NCBI GenBank assembly: GCA_002386405.1
Contig: DGIP01000220.1
Location: 436-35,587 of the forward strand
From: Stenotrophomonas maltophilia
GTDB taxonomy: Bacteria; Pseudomonadota; Gammaproteobacteria; Xanthomonadales; Xanthomonadaceae
Reading direction: 5' to 3'
Length of the DNA: 35,152 nucleotides
Positions 9,849 to 16,432 of the stretch are shown one piece after another. A program made the position numbers and the translations under genes. Below the pieces are notes generated by a model that worked only from the letters and a program-made list of their open reading frames with translations, ran no database searches and was not told the origin of the DNA. The first letter of the stretch is position 1. Each line of letters opens with the position of its first letter.

Positions 9849-10604
9849 TCAGTTGCTGCGGACCAACCCGGATGACTGCAGCCAGCCATCGAAGCCCTGC
9901 CGGCCCAACCACGCCTGTCCCACCGGCACCAGCGTGTCGTCCTGCAGCTGCGCGCCGAAGTACGGTGCCTGGGCATCGCCCACCACCCGGCGCGGGTCCT
10001 GGGTGCGGTCCAGGAAGCGCTGCGCCAGCTCGTCCATCGGTGCGCGCTCGGGGCCGGCGATTTCCACCACGCCGTTGGCCGGCGGCTGCAGTGCCACGGC
10101 CGCTACGGCCTCTGCCACATCCTCGGCCGAGATCGGCTGCACCAGCGCGGTGGGCAGGCGCAGCGCGTCGCCGGCGGACTGGATGATGCCCGGCAGGAAT
10201 TCGAAGAACTGGGTGGAATGGATGATCGTGTAGGCGATGCCCGCCTCACGGATCAGCGTCTCCTGCGCGATCTTGCCGCGGAAGTAGCCACTGGCCGCCA
10301 GCTTGTCGGTGCCCACGACCGAAAGGGCCACGTGGTGGCGCACGCCGGCCTTGGTCTCGGCGGCCAGGATGTTGCGCCCGGCGGTCTGGAAGAAGGCCAG
10401 CACCGCGGCATCTTCGAACGACGGCGAGTTGGCCAGGTCGATGACCACGTCGGTACCGGCCATGGCCGCGTCCAGGCCGTCGCCGCTGATGATGTCGATG
10501 CCGGTGGACGGCGCGGCAACGACGATGTCGTGGCCGGCCGCGCGCAGGCGGTCGACGACCTTGCTGCCGATGCGGCCGGTGCCGCCGATGACCAGGATTT
10601 TCAT
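9849..10604 (-). CDS. NmrA/atypical-SDR family NAD(P)-binding oxidoreductase (paralogue 2)
   Basis: A 251-residue Rossmann protein beginning MKILVIGGTGRIGSKVV, with the NmrA-like GxxGxxG motif at residues 7-13 and no YxxxK pair. It shares order and motifs with the gene at 7419-8252, and the two flank an Ohr-like and a bestrophin-like gene, so a duplication within the operon is likely. Start: the ATG at 10604 is preceded by GGAG about 9 bp upstream; earlier in-frame starts are poor. It is the first gene of the operon and lies 128 bp downstream of lysR on the same strand. Oxidoreductases and epimerases are one of the classes of gene reported beside ECF41 sigma factors, and an ECF41 gene lies 1.5 kb away. 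Substrate unknown. Confidence 0.87.
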   Translation of the reverse strand: MKILVIGGTGRIGSKVVDRLRAAGHDIVVAAPSTGIDIISGDGLDAAMAGTDVVIDLANSPSFEDAAVLAFFQTAGRNILAAETKAGVRHHVALSVVGTDKLAASGYFRGKIAQETLIREAGIAYTIIHSTQFFEFLPGIIQSAGDALRLPTALVQPISAEDVAEAVAAVALQPPANGVVEIAGPERAPMDELAQRFLDRTQDPRRVVGDAQAPYFGAQLQDDTLVPVGQAWLGRQGFDGWLQSSGLVRSN

Positions 10605-10656
10605 GTTCTTGCTCCAGGAGGGGAAGGAGGAACCCGGGTGGCCGGGGCATATGACG

Positions 10657-10722
10657 ATGCTAGGCAGCCCGCTGCGGCGGCAGTAGGTCCGCGCGCGGAC
10701 GCGCACTGTTGCCTGTCAGGCA
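10657..10722 (-). promoter_or_regulatory. Candidate LysR-controlled promoter of the oxidoreductase/Ohr operon
   Basis: On the minus strand a possible -10 element TAGCAT (10662-10657) would place the transcript start near 10650. Upstream lies TGCCTGTCAGGCA (10722-10710), a perfect palindrome of the T-N11-A form typical of LysR recognition sites, centred about 66 bp upstream of that start, the classic position. A second palindrome, GTCCGCGCGCGGAC (10700-10687), is centred near -43, where an activation site would be. No good -35 box is visible, which suits an activated promoter. The spacing fit is suggestive; the start site itself is a guess. Confidence 0.4.
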
Positions 10723-10732
10723 CCAATGGCGT

Positions 10733-11767
10733 TCATTGCCACGCGCCGGCATCGACGTCGCGCGCCGGTGCGCTGGCCTGCTGCACGCTTTCCCAATGGG
10801 TCACCACGTCCAGGTCGAGCGCACGCACCTCGCTGGTGATGAAGTCGATGAACGCGCGGATGCGCTTGGGCAGCTGACGGCGGCTGAGGTAGCACAGGTA
10901 GTGCCCGCGGTCGTCGGCGGCGAACTGGTCCAGGCAGCTGACCGCCAGACCGGCATCCAGCGCGGCGCGCACCTGGTAGTTCGGCAACTGGGCCAGGCCC
11001 TGCCCCTGCAGGACCGCCTGCAGCGCAAGGTCTGCGTCGTTGAACACCAGCGCCGACGCAGGTTCCAGGCTCAGCGGTCGTCCTTCCACGCGGAACTCCC
11101 ACGGCTGCAGCCGGCCGTTGGCCTGGCGCTGGCTGATGCAGGCATGCGCGGGCAGTTCGCCCACCGTGGTCGGCAGGCCGTGCCGCACCGCGTAGTCCGG
11201 TGCGGCGCAGACCAGCAGCTGCATGGGAATCAGGTGCTTGGCGATGACCTCGCTGTCTTCCAGCACGCCATCACGGAAGGCCACATCGATCCGGTCGGCG
11301 GCCAGGTCCAGGGGGCGCTCCTCCAGCTGCAGTTCGAGCGTGACGTCCGGGAAATGGGCCCGGAATGCCGACAGCAACGGTGCAATCACCTTGCGCCCGA
11401 AGCCATGCGTGGCACTGACCCGCAGGTGCCCACGGGGCGGCCCGTCGCGCAGGTCGCGCATCTCCTCCAGGGCCTGCAGGATGCGGTCCACGCCCGGTCG
11501 GCAGCCATCATGGAACAGCTCGCCTTCGCGGGTGAGCGAGGTCGAGCGGGTGGTGCGCAGGAACAGCCGCACGCCCAGCTGTCCCTCCAGTTTCTGCACG
11601 CTGCGGCTGACCGCCGAGCGGCCGATGCCGAGCCGGTCGGCCGCGCGCGAGAAGCTGCCTTCGTGGGCCACGGCAATGAACGCCATCACCCCGGCGTAGC
11701 TGGCCGAAAAGCCGGTGGTGAGCGGGTCGACACCGTCGTCTACGGTGGCCGGATCAGTCAGGGACAT
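10733..11767 (-). CDS. LysR family transcriptional regulator
   Basis: A 344-residue LysR-type regulator. The winged helix-turn-helix begins near residue 28 (MAFIAVAHEGSFSRAADRLG, then IGRSAVSRSVQKLEGQLGVRLF) after an unusually long N-terminal tail. An effector-binding domain follows from about residue 115 (RGHLRVSATHGFGRKVIAPLL). The ATG at 11767 lies inside the 3' end of the upstream region-4-like gene, a 10-bp overlap that implies translational coupling. The gene precedes the oxidoreductase/Ohr operon on the same strand, and a T-N11-A palindrome sits just past its stop. It is therefore likely to control that operon, and it is itself likely co-transcribed from the ECF41-type promoter at 12030-12056. 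The effector is unknown. Confidence 0.92.
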   Translation of the reverse strand: MSLTDPATVDDGVDPLTTGFSASYAGVMAFIAVAHEGSFSRAADRLGIGRSAVSRSVQKLEGQLGVRLFLRTTRSTSLTREGELFHDGCRPGVDRILQALEEMRDLRDGPPRGHLRVSATHGFGRKVIAPLLSAFRAHFPDVTLELQLEERPLDLAADRIDVAFRDGVLEDSEVIAKHLIPMQLLVCAAPDYAVRHGLPTTVGELPAHACISQRQANGRLQPWEFRVEGRPLSLEPASALVFNDADLALQAVLQGQGLAQLPNYQVRAALDAGLAVSCLDQFAADDRGHYLCYLSRRQLPKRIRAFIDFITSEVRALDLDVVTHWESVQQASAPARDVDAGAWQ

Positions 11768-12021
11768 GCGGGCGGCGCTCCAAGGTGGCGCGCATGCGCG
11801 CGCAGGCAGGCGTGGGCCGCTTCCAGCCGTTGCCTGCATTCAGCAGCAGGCAACCCCAGCAACGGCATGAGCTCCTCGATCGACGCACCCGCCACGTCAT
11901 GCAGCAACAGCAGCAGCCGGGCATCGGCAGGCAACGCCTCCAGCGCAGACAGGAACGTCGTCCACACCTGGTCGGCGGGACGTGGCAGGCCTGCGGCATC
12001 GGCAGTGGATGAGGTGCTCAT
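11758..12021 (-). CDS. Small orphan sigma-70 region 4-like protein
   Basis: An 87-residue protein that consists almost only of a sigma region 4-like helix-turn-helix. It aligns with region 4 of the divergent ECF41 factor: FLSALEALPADARLLLLLHD against FLAVLERLAPEARAAFLLHD, then a further stretch ending in ECRQ against ACRQ and a closing CLRAHA against RLREER. No region 2 is present, so it cannot bind a -10 element as a normal sigma factor does. The start at 12021 is chosen because a consensus ECF41 promoter ends 8 nt before it, which would give a nearly leaderless transcript; no ribosome binding site is seen. It overlaps lysR by 10 bp. Possible roles are anti-sigma decoy, co-regulator or -35 binder. 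That it is a real gene is supported by tight packing and clear similarity. Confidence 0.72.
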   Translation of the reverse strand: MSTSSTADAAGLPRPADQVWTTFLSALEALPADARLLLLLHDVAGASIEELMPLLGLPAAECRQRLEAAHACLRAHARHLGAPPACP

Positions 12022-12029
12022 GCTAGGCA

Positions 12030-12056
12030 GACGGACCAGCGCAGCGCGCTGTGACA
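12030..12056 (-). promoter_or_regulatory. ECF41-type promoter (TGTCACA-N16-CGTC)
   Basis: Read on the minus strand, TGTCACA (12056-12050) is followed by exactly 16 bases and CGTC (12033-12030). This is the consensus known for ECF41 sigma factors (TGTCACA at -35, CGTC at -10, spacer 16-17). It points at the orphan region-4 gene and lysR, and lies in the gap divergent from the ECF41 gene, the usual place for an ECF41 target. CGTC ends 8 nt before the ATG, so the message would start at or very near the start codon. Confidence 0.75.
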
Positions 12057-12136
12057 GGTCCCTGCCAACCCGCGTGCGGTGCAGTGTCCTGCTCACGGCA
12101 CTGTCCCTGCGGCGCGTGCTCGTGTTGAATGCCGCC

Positions 12137-13024
12137 ATGGATACCTCCCTCGACCGCTTCACCCAGCTGCGCCCGCGCGTGCTCGGCGTGGCCTACCGCA
12201 TGCTGGGCTCCATGGCGGAGGCCGAAGATGTCGCGCAGGAGGTGTGGCTGCGCTGGAACGGCACCGACCGCGACGCCATCGAGAACCTTGAAGCCTGGCT
12301 GGTCGCCACCACCACCCGTATCGCCATCGACGAGCTGCGCATGGCCCGCCGCACCCGCGAGCACTACGTGGGCATCTGGCTGCCCGAACCGGTGTTGACC
12401 GACGATGCCAGCACGCCCGAGCACCTGCACGAAGCGGCCAGCGATCTCTCCGTGGCGTTCCTTGCCGTACTGGAACGGCTGGCGCCCGAAGCACGCGCCG
12501 CGTTCCTGCTGCACGATGTGTTCGACCGCGACTATCCGGAAATTTCCAGCATCCTGGGCAAGAGCGAAGCCGCCTGCCGGCAGATCGTGCACCGCGCCCG
12601 CACCCGCCTGCGCGAAGAACGCCCGTTGCATGCGGTGCCGCACCGCACCCACCAGCAACTGCTGCAGGCCTTTACCGATGCGCTGGACAAGGGCGACCTG
12701 AAGTCGATGATCGCGCTGATGGATACCTCCGCGCAGCTGATCGGCGACGGGGGCGGCTTCGTCAGCAGCTTCCCCAAGCCGATGCTTGGTGGCGCGCGTA
12801 TTGCCCAGCTGTTGTTCGCACCCACCCTGCGGCGTCGCGCCGAGCTGCGCATGGTGCCCGCGTTCATCAATGGACGTATGGGGGTGCTGCGTTACTTTGG
12901 CGGGCACCTGGATTCGGCGATGTCGTTCGATACCGATGGTGAGCGCATCACCCAGATCCTGGTGCAGCGCAATCCGAACAAGCTGGCGCGGATCGTGGCC
13001 GCACAACAGCCGGCGCTGCGCTGA
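12137..13024 (+). CDS. ECF41-group (SigJ-like) sigma factor with fused SnoaL-like C-terminal domain
   Basis: A 295-residue sigma factor. Region 2 is at about residues 8-75 (YRMLGSMAEAEDVAQEVWLRW) and region 4 at about 107-162. A C-terminal SnoaL/NTF2-like extension (170-295) regulates activity in this group. Three group hallmarks are visible: WLPEP in the linker (81-85), DGGGF (204-208, usually DGGGK) and NPNKL (279-283, usually NPDKL). ECF41 factors have no membrane anti-sigma factor; the fused domain modulates them. The ATG at 12137 gives a first residue right at region 2. The stop overlaps the start of the glycosylase gene by 1 bp. A matching promoter lies divergently at 12030-12056. The Lys-to-Phe change in the DGGGK motif may alter its control. 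Confidence 0.93.
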   Translation: MDTSLDRFTQLRPRVLGVAYRMLGSMAEAEDVAQEVWLRWNGTDRDAIENLEAWLVATTTRIAIDELRMARRTREHYVGIWLPEPVLTDDASTPEHLHEAASDLSVAFLAVLERLAPEARAAFLLHDVFDRDYPEISSILGKSEAACRQIVHRARTRLREERPLHAVPHRTHQQLLQAFTDALDKGDLKSMIALMDTSAQLIGDGGGFVSSFPKPMLGGARIAQLLFAPTLRRRAELRMVPAFINGRMGVLRYFGGHLDSAMSFDTDGERITQILVQRNPNKLARIVAAQQPALR

Positions 13025-13635
13025 TGCCCCTGCCTCCTTCGCGCTGGCGTACGCTGCCGCGCCGCTTCTACCGGCGCCACCCCACCGAGGTGGCGCCCGA
13101 GCTGCTCAACAAGCTGCTGGTCCGCGACGATGGCCGTGCCGGTCGGATCGTTGAAGTGGAGGCCTATGCCGGTGACCAGGACCCGGCCGCGCATTCGTTC
13201 CGGGGCATGACCCCGCGTACCGCCACCATGTTTGGCGAATGCGGCCATCTCTATGTCTACTTCACCTACGGCATGCACTGGGGCAGCAACGCGGTCTGCG
13301 GTGAGGTCGGCCAGGGCTGGGGCGTGCTGCTGCGGGCACTGGAACCTGTGCAGGGATTGGAATTGATCCGTCGGGCGCGGCCCGCCATCCGCCGCGACCG
13401 TGAGCTGGCCAGCGGCCCCGGGCGGCTGTCGCAGGCGATGGGTATCACCAAGGCGCTGGATGGTGCGGACCTGGTCAGCAATGATCGCGGCATCCGCATC
13501 GTGTCGGACGGTACGCCGCCACCGGATGATCCGGTGGCAGGACCCCGCATCGGCATCAGCCGCGCCGTGGAGTTCCCGTGGCGCTGGCATGTGCGCGGGC
13601 ATGCGCACGTGTCCGGTCCACGCTCAAAGGCGTAA
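13024..13635 (+). CDS. DNA-3-methyladenine glycosylase, AAG/MPG family
   Basis: A 203-residue protein of the alkyladenine glycosylase family, which removes 3-methyladenine, hypoxanthine and other damaged purines by flipping the base into its pocket. The active site is intact: IVEVEAYAG carries the catalytic Glu46 and intercalating Tyr48, AAHS gives His57, and YFTYGMHWGSN gives Asn89. GPGRLSQAMGI (about residues 131-141) is a further conserved block. The start overlaps the ECF41 stop by 1 bp (TGATG), so translation is coupled. This ties base repair to an ECF41 factor and suggests alkylation or lipid-peroxide damage as part of the stress. The TAA stop lies in a GTAG-type repeat. A family-typical length supports a complete gene. 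Confidence 0.93.
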   Translation: MPLPPSRWRTLPRRFYRRHPTEVAPELLNKLLVRDDGRAGRIVEVEAYAGDQDPAAHSFRGMTPRTATMFGECGHLYVYFTYGMHWGSNAVCGEVGQGWGVLLRALEPVQGLELIRRARPAIRRDRELASGPGRLSQAMGITKALDGADLVSNDRGIRIVSDGTPPPDDPVAGPRIGISRAVEFPWRWHVRGHAHVSGPRSKA

Positions 13636-13686
13636 CGACCAACGGTCGTTACCTACCGGGGTAGCGCACGACCGTTGGTCGTGCCG
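13632..13686. repeat. Inverted pair of GTAG-type (SMAG-like) palindromic repeats
   Basis: GTAACGACC-AAC-GGTCGTTAC (13632-13652) is followed by CTAC (13653-13656). After 4 bp comes GTAG (13661-13664) and a second hairpin, GCACGACC-GTT-GGTCGTGC (13666-13684). The two units are in opposite orientation, the usual dimer form. The pair supplies the TAA stop of the glycosylase gene and, on the other strand, the TAG stop and last codons of the M23 peptidase gene. It sits between two convergent genes and may work as a bidirectional terminator or message stabiliser. Confidence 0.82.
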
Positions 13687-14285
13687 TGCGCCTTCAGCAG
13701 CGGCAGAGGATCATATGCGCCGTCGGCGCCGTAGATCCCCCAATGCAGGTGCGGCGGCGTACCGGCGGCGTTGCCACTGTCACCGACGTACCCCAGCACG
13801 GTGCCTTCGCTGACCACCTCGCCTTCGGCCAGCCCCTCGCGCCACTCCTCAAGATGCGCGTAGTAGTAGCGCTCGCGCGCCGGCCCCACCACCCAGACCT
13901 GGCGACCGCCCAGCCCGCTGTCGCGCACCGCCACCACCACGCCTGGTGCTGCGCTGCGCACCGGGGTGCCGCGCTTGGCGAAGATATCCACCCCGGCATG
14001 GGTACGATCGCGCCCGCGCGGCGCGCCGAACGTGTCGGCGATGCGCCGTGCCGCCACGCCTTCCACCGGCACCGGCAAGGTGGTGGGCGCCGGCATGCGC
14101 GCCAGTTCCCACAGGGCGCGCGGTGCCTTCAGCCAATCGCTGTTCCACACTGCCAGCAGCGCTATGCCCAGCAGCACCGGCACTGCCAACCAGATGAGCC
14201 AGCGGCGGAGGGCGAATGCTCCCGAACGCGGGCGGTCGGGCGTGCCCGACGCGGTATCCAACTCGCGGGTGGGTGGTGAGGTCAT
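13653..14285 (-). CDS. M23 family metallopeptidase, membrane-anchored
   Basis: A 210-residue protein with an N-terminal transmembrane segment (about residues 27-47, RWLIWLAVPVLLGIALLAVW) and a periplasmic LytM/M23 domain. The zinc-binding motifs are present: HAGVDIFAKRGTPV (HxxxD) and PHLHWGIY (HxH). The intact set suggests an active peptidoglycan endopeptidase that cuts cross-links, rather than an EnvC-type activator, which usually loses zinc ligands. The ATG at 14285 has GGGAT just upstream; longer versions would overlap the divergent small gene. The stop and last residues (about TTNGRALPR) are encoded by the GTAG repeat pair, so the C-terminus has been altered by the repeat. It is transcribed towards the glycosylase gene. 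Confidence 0.9.
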   Translation of the reverse strand: MTSPPTRELDTASGTPDRPRSGAFALRRWLIWLAVPVLLGIALLAVWNSDWLKAPRALWELARMPAPTTLPVPVEGVAARRIADTFGAPRGRDRTHAGVDIFAKRGTPVRSAAPGVVVAVRDSGLGGRQVWVVGPARERYYYAHLEEWREGLAEGEVVSEGTVLGYVGDSGNAAGTPPHLHWGIYGADGAYDPLPLLKAHGTTNGRALPR

Positions 14286-14401
14286 GATCCCAGCATCGCA
14301 GATGGCATGTGCACGGCACCAGTACGCGGATGCCCAACGCCCGGCATGACATACTCGGCAGGCAACCGGCGCGTTGTCGCCGCTCCCTGCCAAGGCCGCG
14401 C

Positions 14402-14668
14402 ATGTCCGCAACCGCTACCTGCCCCCGCTGCACCACGCAGTTCGACGGCCGCAAAGCCCTGCTCGGCGGTGGCATCCAACCCTTCCATTCGCCGTTTTCG
14501 AAGCGCGATGTCGCGCTGCGGGTGCGCTGCCCCCACTGCCGCCACGAATTCGCCAGCCCTGACGTGCGGCTGTTCGGCGGCCGGCTTTCACTCAACGGCT
14601 ACCGGGTGGTAGCCGTTGGCCTGCTGGTGGTCTGCGTGCTGCTGGCAATCTACCTGCCGCCGCGCTGA
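14402..14668 (+). CDS. Small zinc-ribbon membrane protein
   Basis: An 88-residue protein. Two CxxC pairs (TCPRC at residues 7-10 and RCPHC at about 42-46) form a likely zinc ribbon, and a hydrophobic stretch near the C-terminus (YRVVAVGLLVVCVLLAIYL, about 67-85) would anchor it in the membrane with the ribbon in the cytoplasm. I do not recognise a named family. The start at 14402 is the first ATG before the ribbon. It diverges from the M23 peptidase gene (116 bp gap) and converges on the DUF1254 gene with only 9 bp between stops. The paired cysteines and clean membrane helix argue that it is real. Confidence 0.75.
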   Translation: MSATATCPRCTTQFDGRKALLGGGIQPFHSPFSKRDVALRVRCPHCRHEFASPDVRLFGGRLSLNGYRVVAVGLLVVCVLLAIYLPPR

Positions 14669-14677
14669 CCCGGCGGG

Positions 14678-15820
14678 TTACTGCACCGGCACGGCTTCCG
14701 GGAAGGACCAGCGCCCGTCGAGAATCTCGGCGCGTGGCCGGTACAACCGGACCATGTAGTTCCAGCCGGGTGTCGTGGGCAGGCAGTTGGGCACCTGGCC
14801 ATCGCAGCCACCGAACTGGATGTCCACGGCGCCGTCTGCATTTTTCTTTGCCGTCAGATTGTTGAGCGAATAGGCGTTCTGCGCGTTCTTGTCGTAGTAG
14901 CCCTTGGCGTTGTAAAGGCTCACCGACCAGAACCCATCCACCGGTACATTCGCCACGTGCAGGCGGTACACCGTCTTTCCATCGTTGTTGGTCGGCGTCA
15001 CGTTGAGGTAGATCGCCTCGCTGTCCGGATTGCCACCCCACGCCGTCGCTGCGCCGATTAACCGGCGTACCGGATCAGCCGTTTCGCGGGTGCCGAACAT
15101 GCGGCGCGCATCCGGCAGCGTTGCCCCCAACGTCACCAGCGCGTCGCGCACCTTGTCCTGGCTCACCGTGTCCCACTTGGGAATCTCGAAGCTGCCCGGC
15201 GCCGCCTGCTGGACCTTGATCGCATCCTGCAGGGCATGAACCTTGGCTACGTCCTCCGGATCGTTGGGATCCACCAGCGTGCGGAAGCCAACGACCACAT
15301 AGCGGGTACCGTCCTTGCCACGGCTGAGCGTGTAGGCGCCCGGTTTGTAGTTCACCTGGGTGGTGTACTGGTCCTCGTCGATGACCTGCATGGACATGAA
15401 GCGATCACCGGCATCCGGGAGGGTGATGGTGACCGGCCCGGCATCCAGGTCGAACACCGCACTGGAGTACAGGGTGTCACGGTTCAACCGCACCACGGTC
15501 TGGTTGTCGATCGATGCCGGTTCACGGTGGTGGAAGATCTTGCCGAGCCCACCTTCCTTCACCAGGGAGGCAAAGTACCGGTCCGATTCGGCGCGCACGA
15601 AGTTATCGGCAGTGACGAGCACACTTCCTGGCTCGGGCGCGGTCGCCACGCGTGCCGGGGTTTGCGCCGGCGCTGTCGGGGCAGGCGCAGGAGCAGGCGT
15701 TTCCGCAACGGTGGGGGAAGCCGCTTCGGGCTCACGTCGGCAGGCGGATAAAGCCACGGTCACCGCCAGGGCCACGGCGGCCAGGGCAAGGCGGTTATGT
15801 CGCAGGATGGCGTTGCTCAC
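14678..15820 (-). CDS. DUF1254/DUF1214 domain lipoprotein
   Basis: A 380-residue exported lipoprotein. The signal is LALAAVALAVTVALSAC, with the lipobox Cys near residue 27, followed by a Pro/Ala-rich linker to about residue 65. The DUF1254 part follows (NQTVVRLNRDTLYSSAVFDL, and FMSMQVIDEDQY), then DUF1214 at the C-terminus (DGFWSVSLYNAKGYYDKNAQNAYSLNN, ending YRPRAEILDGRW). These domains are common in proteobacterial envelope proteins with no settled function. I chose the GTG at 15820 because GGAG lies about 9 bp before it and the signal peptide begins right after; an ATG 18 codons upstream lacks such support. It diverges from the stand-alone receiver gene with a 171-bp gap. Confidence 0.85.
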   Translation of the reverse strand: MSNAILRHNRLALAAVALAVTVALSACRREPEAASPTVAETPAPAPAPTAPAQTPARVATAPEPGSVLVTADNFVRAESDRYFASLVKEGGLGKIFHHREPASIDNQTVVRLNRDTLYSSAVFDLDAGPVTITLPDAGDRFMSMQVIDEDQYTTQVNYKPGAYTLSRGKDGTRYVVVGFRTLVDPNDPEDVAKVHALQDAIKVQQAAPGSFEIPKWDTVSQDKVRDALVTLGATLPDARRMFGTRETADPVRRLIGAATAWGGNPDSEAIYLNVTPTNNDGKTVYRLHVANVPVDGFWSVSLYNAKGYYDKNAQNAYSLNNLTAKKNADGAVDIQFGGCDGQVPNCLPTTPGWNYMVRLYRPRAEILDGRWSFPEAVPVQ

Positions 15821-15942
15821 GGCAGGATCTCCAACCACGGGTGTTGGAGCGTAGCAATGGCCGTCCTGACCCAAAACCGTACTTCTACTGCGTCCCGAGA
15901 CCGGAGTTGATGAAGATGGCGACTACAAGGCTTTCCGCAGTG

Positions 15943-15948
15943 TTGACA
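15943..15948 (+). promoter_or_regulatory. Possible -35 box of the receiver gene
   Basis: A perfect TTGACA lies 44 bp before the receiver ATG. No convincing -10 box is visible 16-18 bp further on, so this is only a partial promoter call. Confidence 0.25.
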
Positions 15949-15991
15949 CGATGAAGCAGACCATCAGGGCATCCCCCGTCTGCACACACCC

Positions 15992-16375
15992 ATGAGCCCT
16001 CCCGTTTCATCATCCACAAGCAAGGTCATCCTGGTGGTCGAGGATGAAATCGAACTCTCACGATTGTTCATCGAAGTATTGAGCGGCGCCGGCTACACCG
16101 TGGTGCCTGCCTACTCGGTCACCGATGCCCTGTTCGCCTTGGCTGACCAGCCCTTCGATGCCGCCATTCTGGATGTTGAACTGCGCGACGGTGCGGTGTT
16201 CCCGGTAGCTGATCGGCTTGCGCGACTCGGTACGCCGTACCTGTTCGCATCGGCCGTGTACCTGCAGGCCATTCCGAGCGCGCACAAGGGCATCCCCTTT
16301 GTGTCCAAGCCTTTCGAGATTGATCAGCTTCTTTCCCACGTGGACCGGGCCATCAGGACAGGCAAGGCCGCATAA
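15992..16375 (+). CDS. Single-domain response regulator (receiver only)
   Basis: A 127-residue receiver domain without an output domain. Acidic residues are in VVEDE (17-19), the phosphoacceptor is Asp61 in AILDVEL, the switch Ser is probably Ser87 (FASA), and the conserved lysine is Lys106 in VSKPF. All key residues are present, so it should be phosphorylated. Stand-alone receivers act as phosphate shuttles or sinks, or through protein contacts, in the cytoplasm. No histidine kinase is in the window, so its partner is elsewhere. It diverges from the DUF1254 lipoprotein gene and is 57 bp before the tetR gene. Confidence 0.9.
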   Translation: MSPPVSSSTSKVILVVEDEIELSRLFIEVLSGAGYTVVPAYSVTDALFALADQPFDAAILDVELRDGAVFPVADRLARLGTPYLFASAVYLQAIPSAHKGIPFVSKPFEIDQLLSHVDRAIRTGKAA

Positions 16376-16395
16376 AACCCGCGTCGCGCAAGGCA

Positions 16396-16411
16396 CTAGA
16401 CGACCGGTCTA
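16396..16411. promoter_or_regulatory. TetR operator, copy 1 (own promoter)
   Basis: CTAGACGACCGGTCTA contains the inverted repeat TAGAC-N5-GTCTA and lies 21 bp before the tetR ATG, just upstream of a -10-like TATAGA (16418-16423). The identical 16 bp recurs before the DJ-1/PfpI gene at 17092. Two exact copies before a tetR gene and its neighbour mark the probable TetR binding site. Confidence 0.8.
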
Positions 16412-16432
16412 ATCGGGTATAGAGTGCGTTCC

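Noticed and set aside
10653..10679. A possible ECF41 promoter directly before the oxidoreductase operon (minus strand)
   Set aside because: CGTC is present at 10656-10653, but 16 bp upstream the sequence is CGCCGCA, only 4 of 7 matches to TGTCACA. A LysR-type arrangement fits better.
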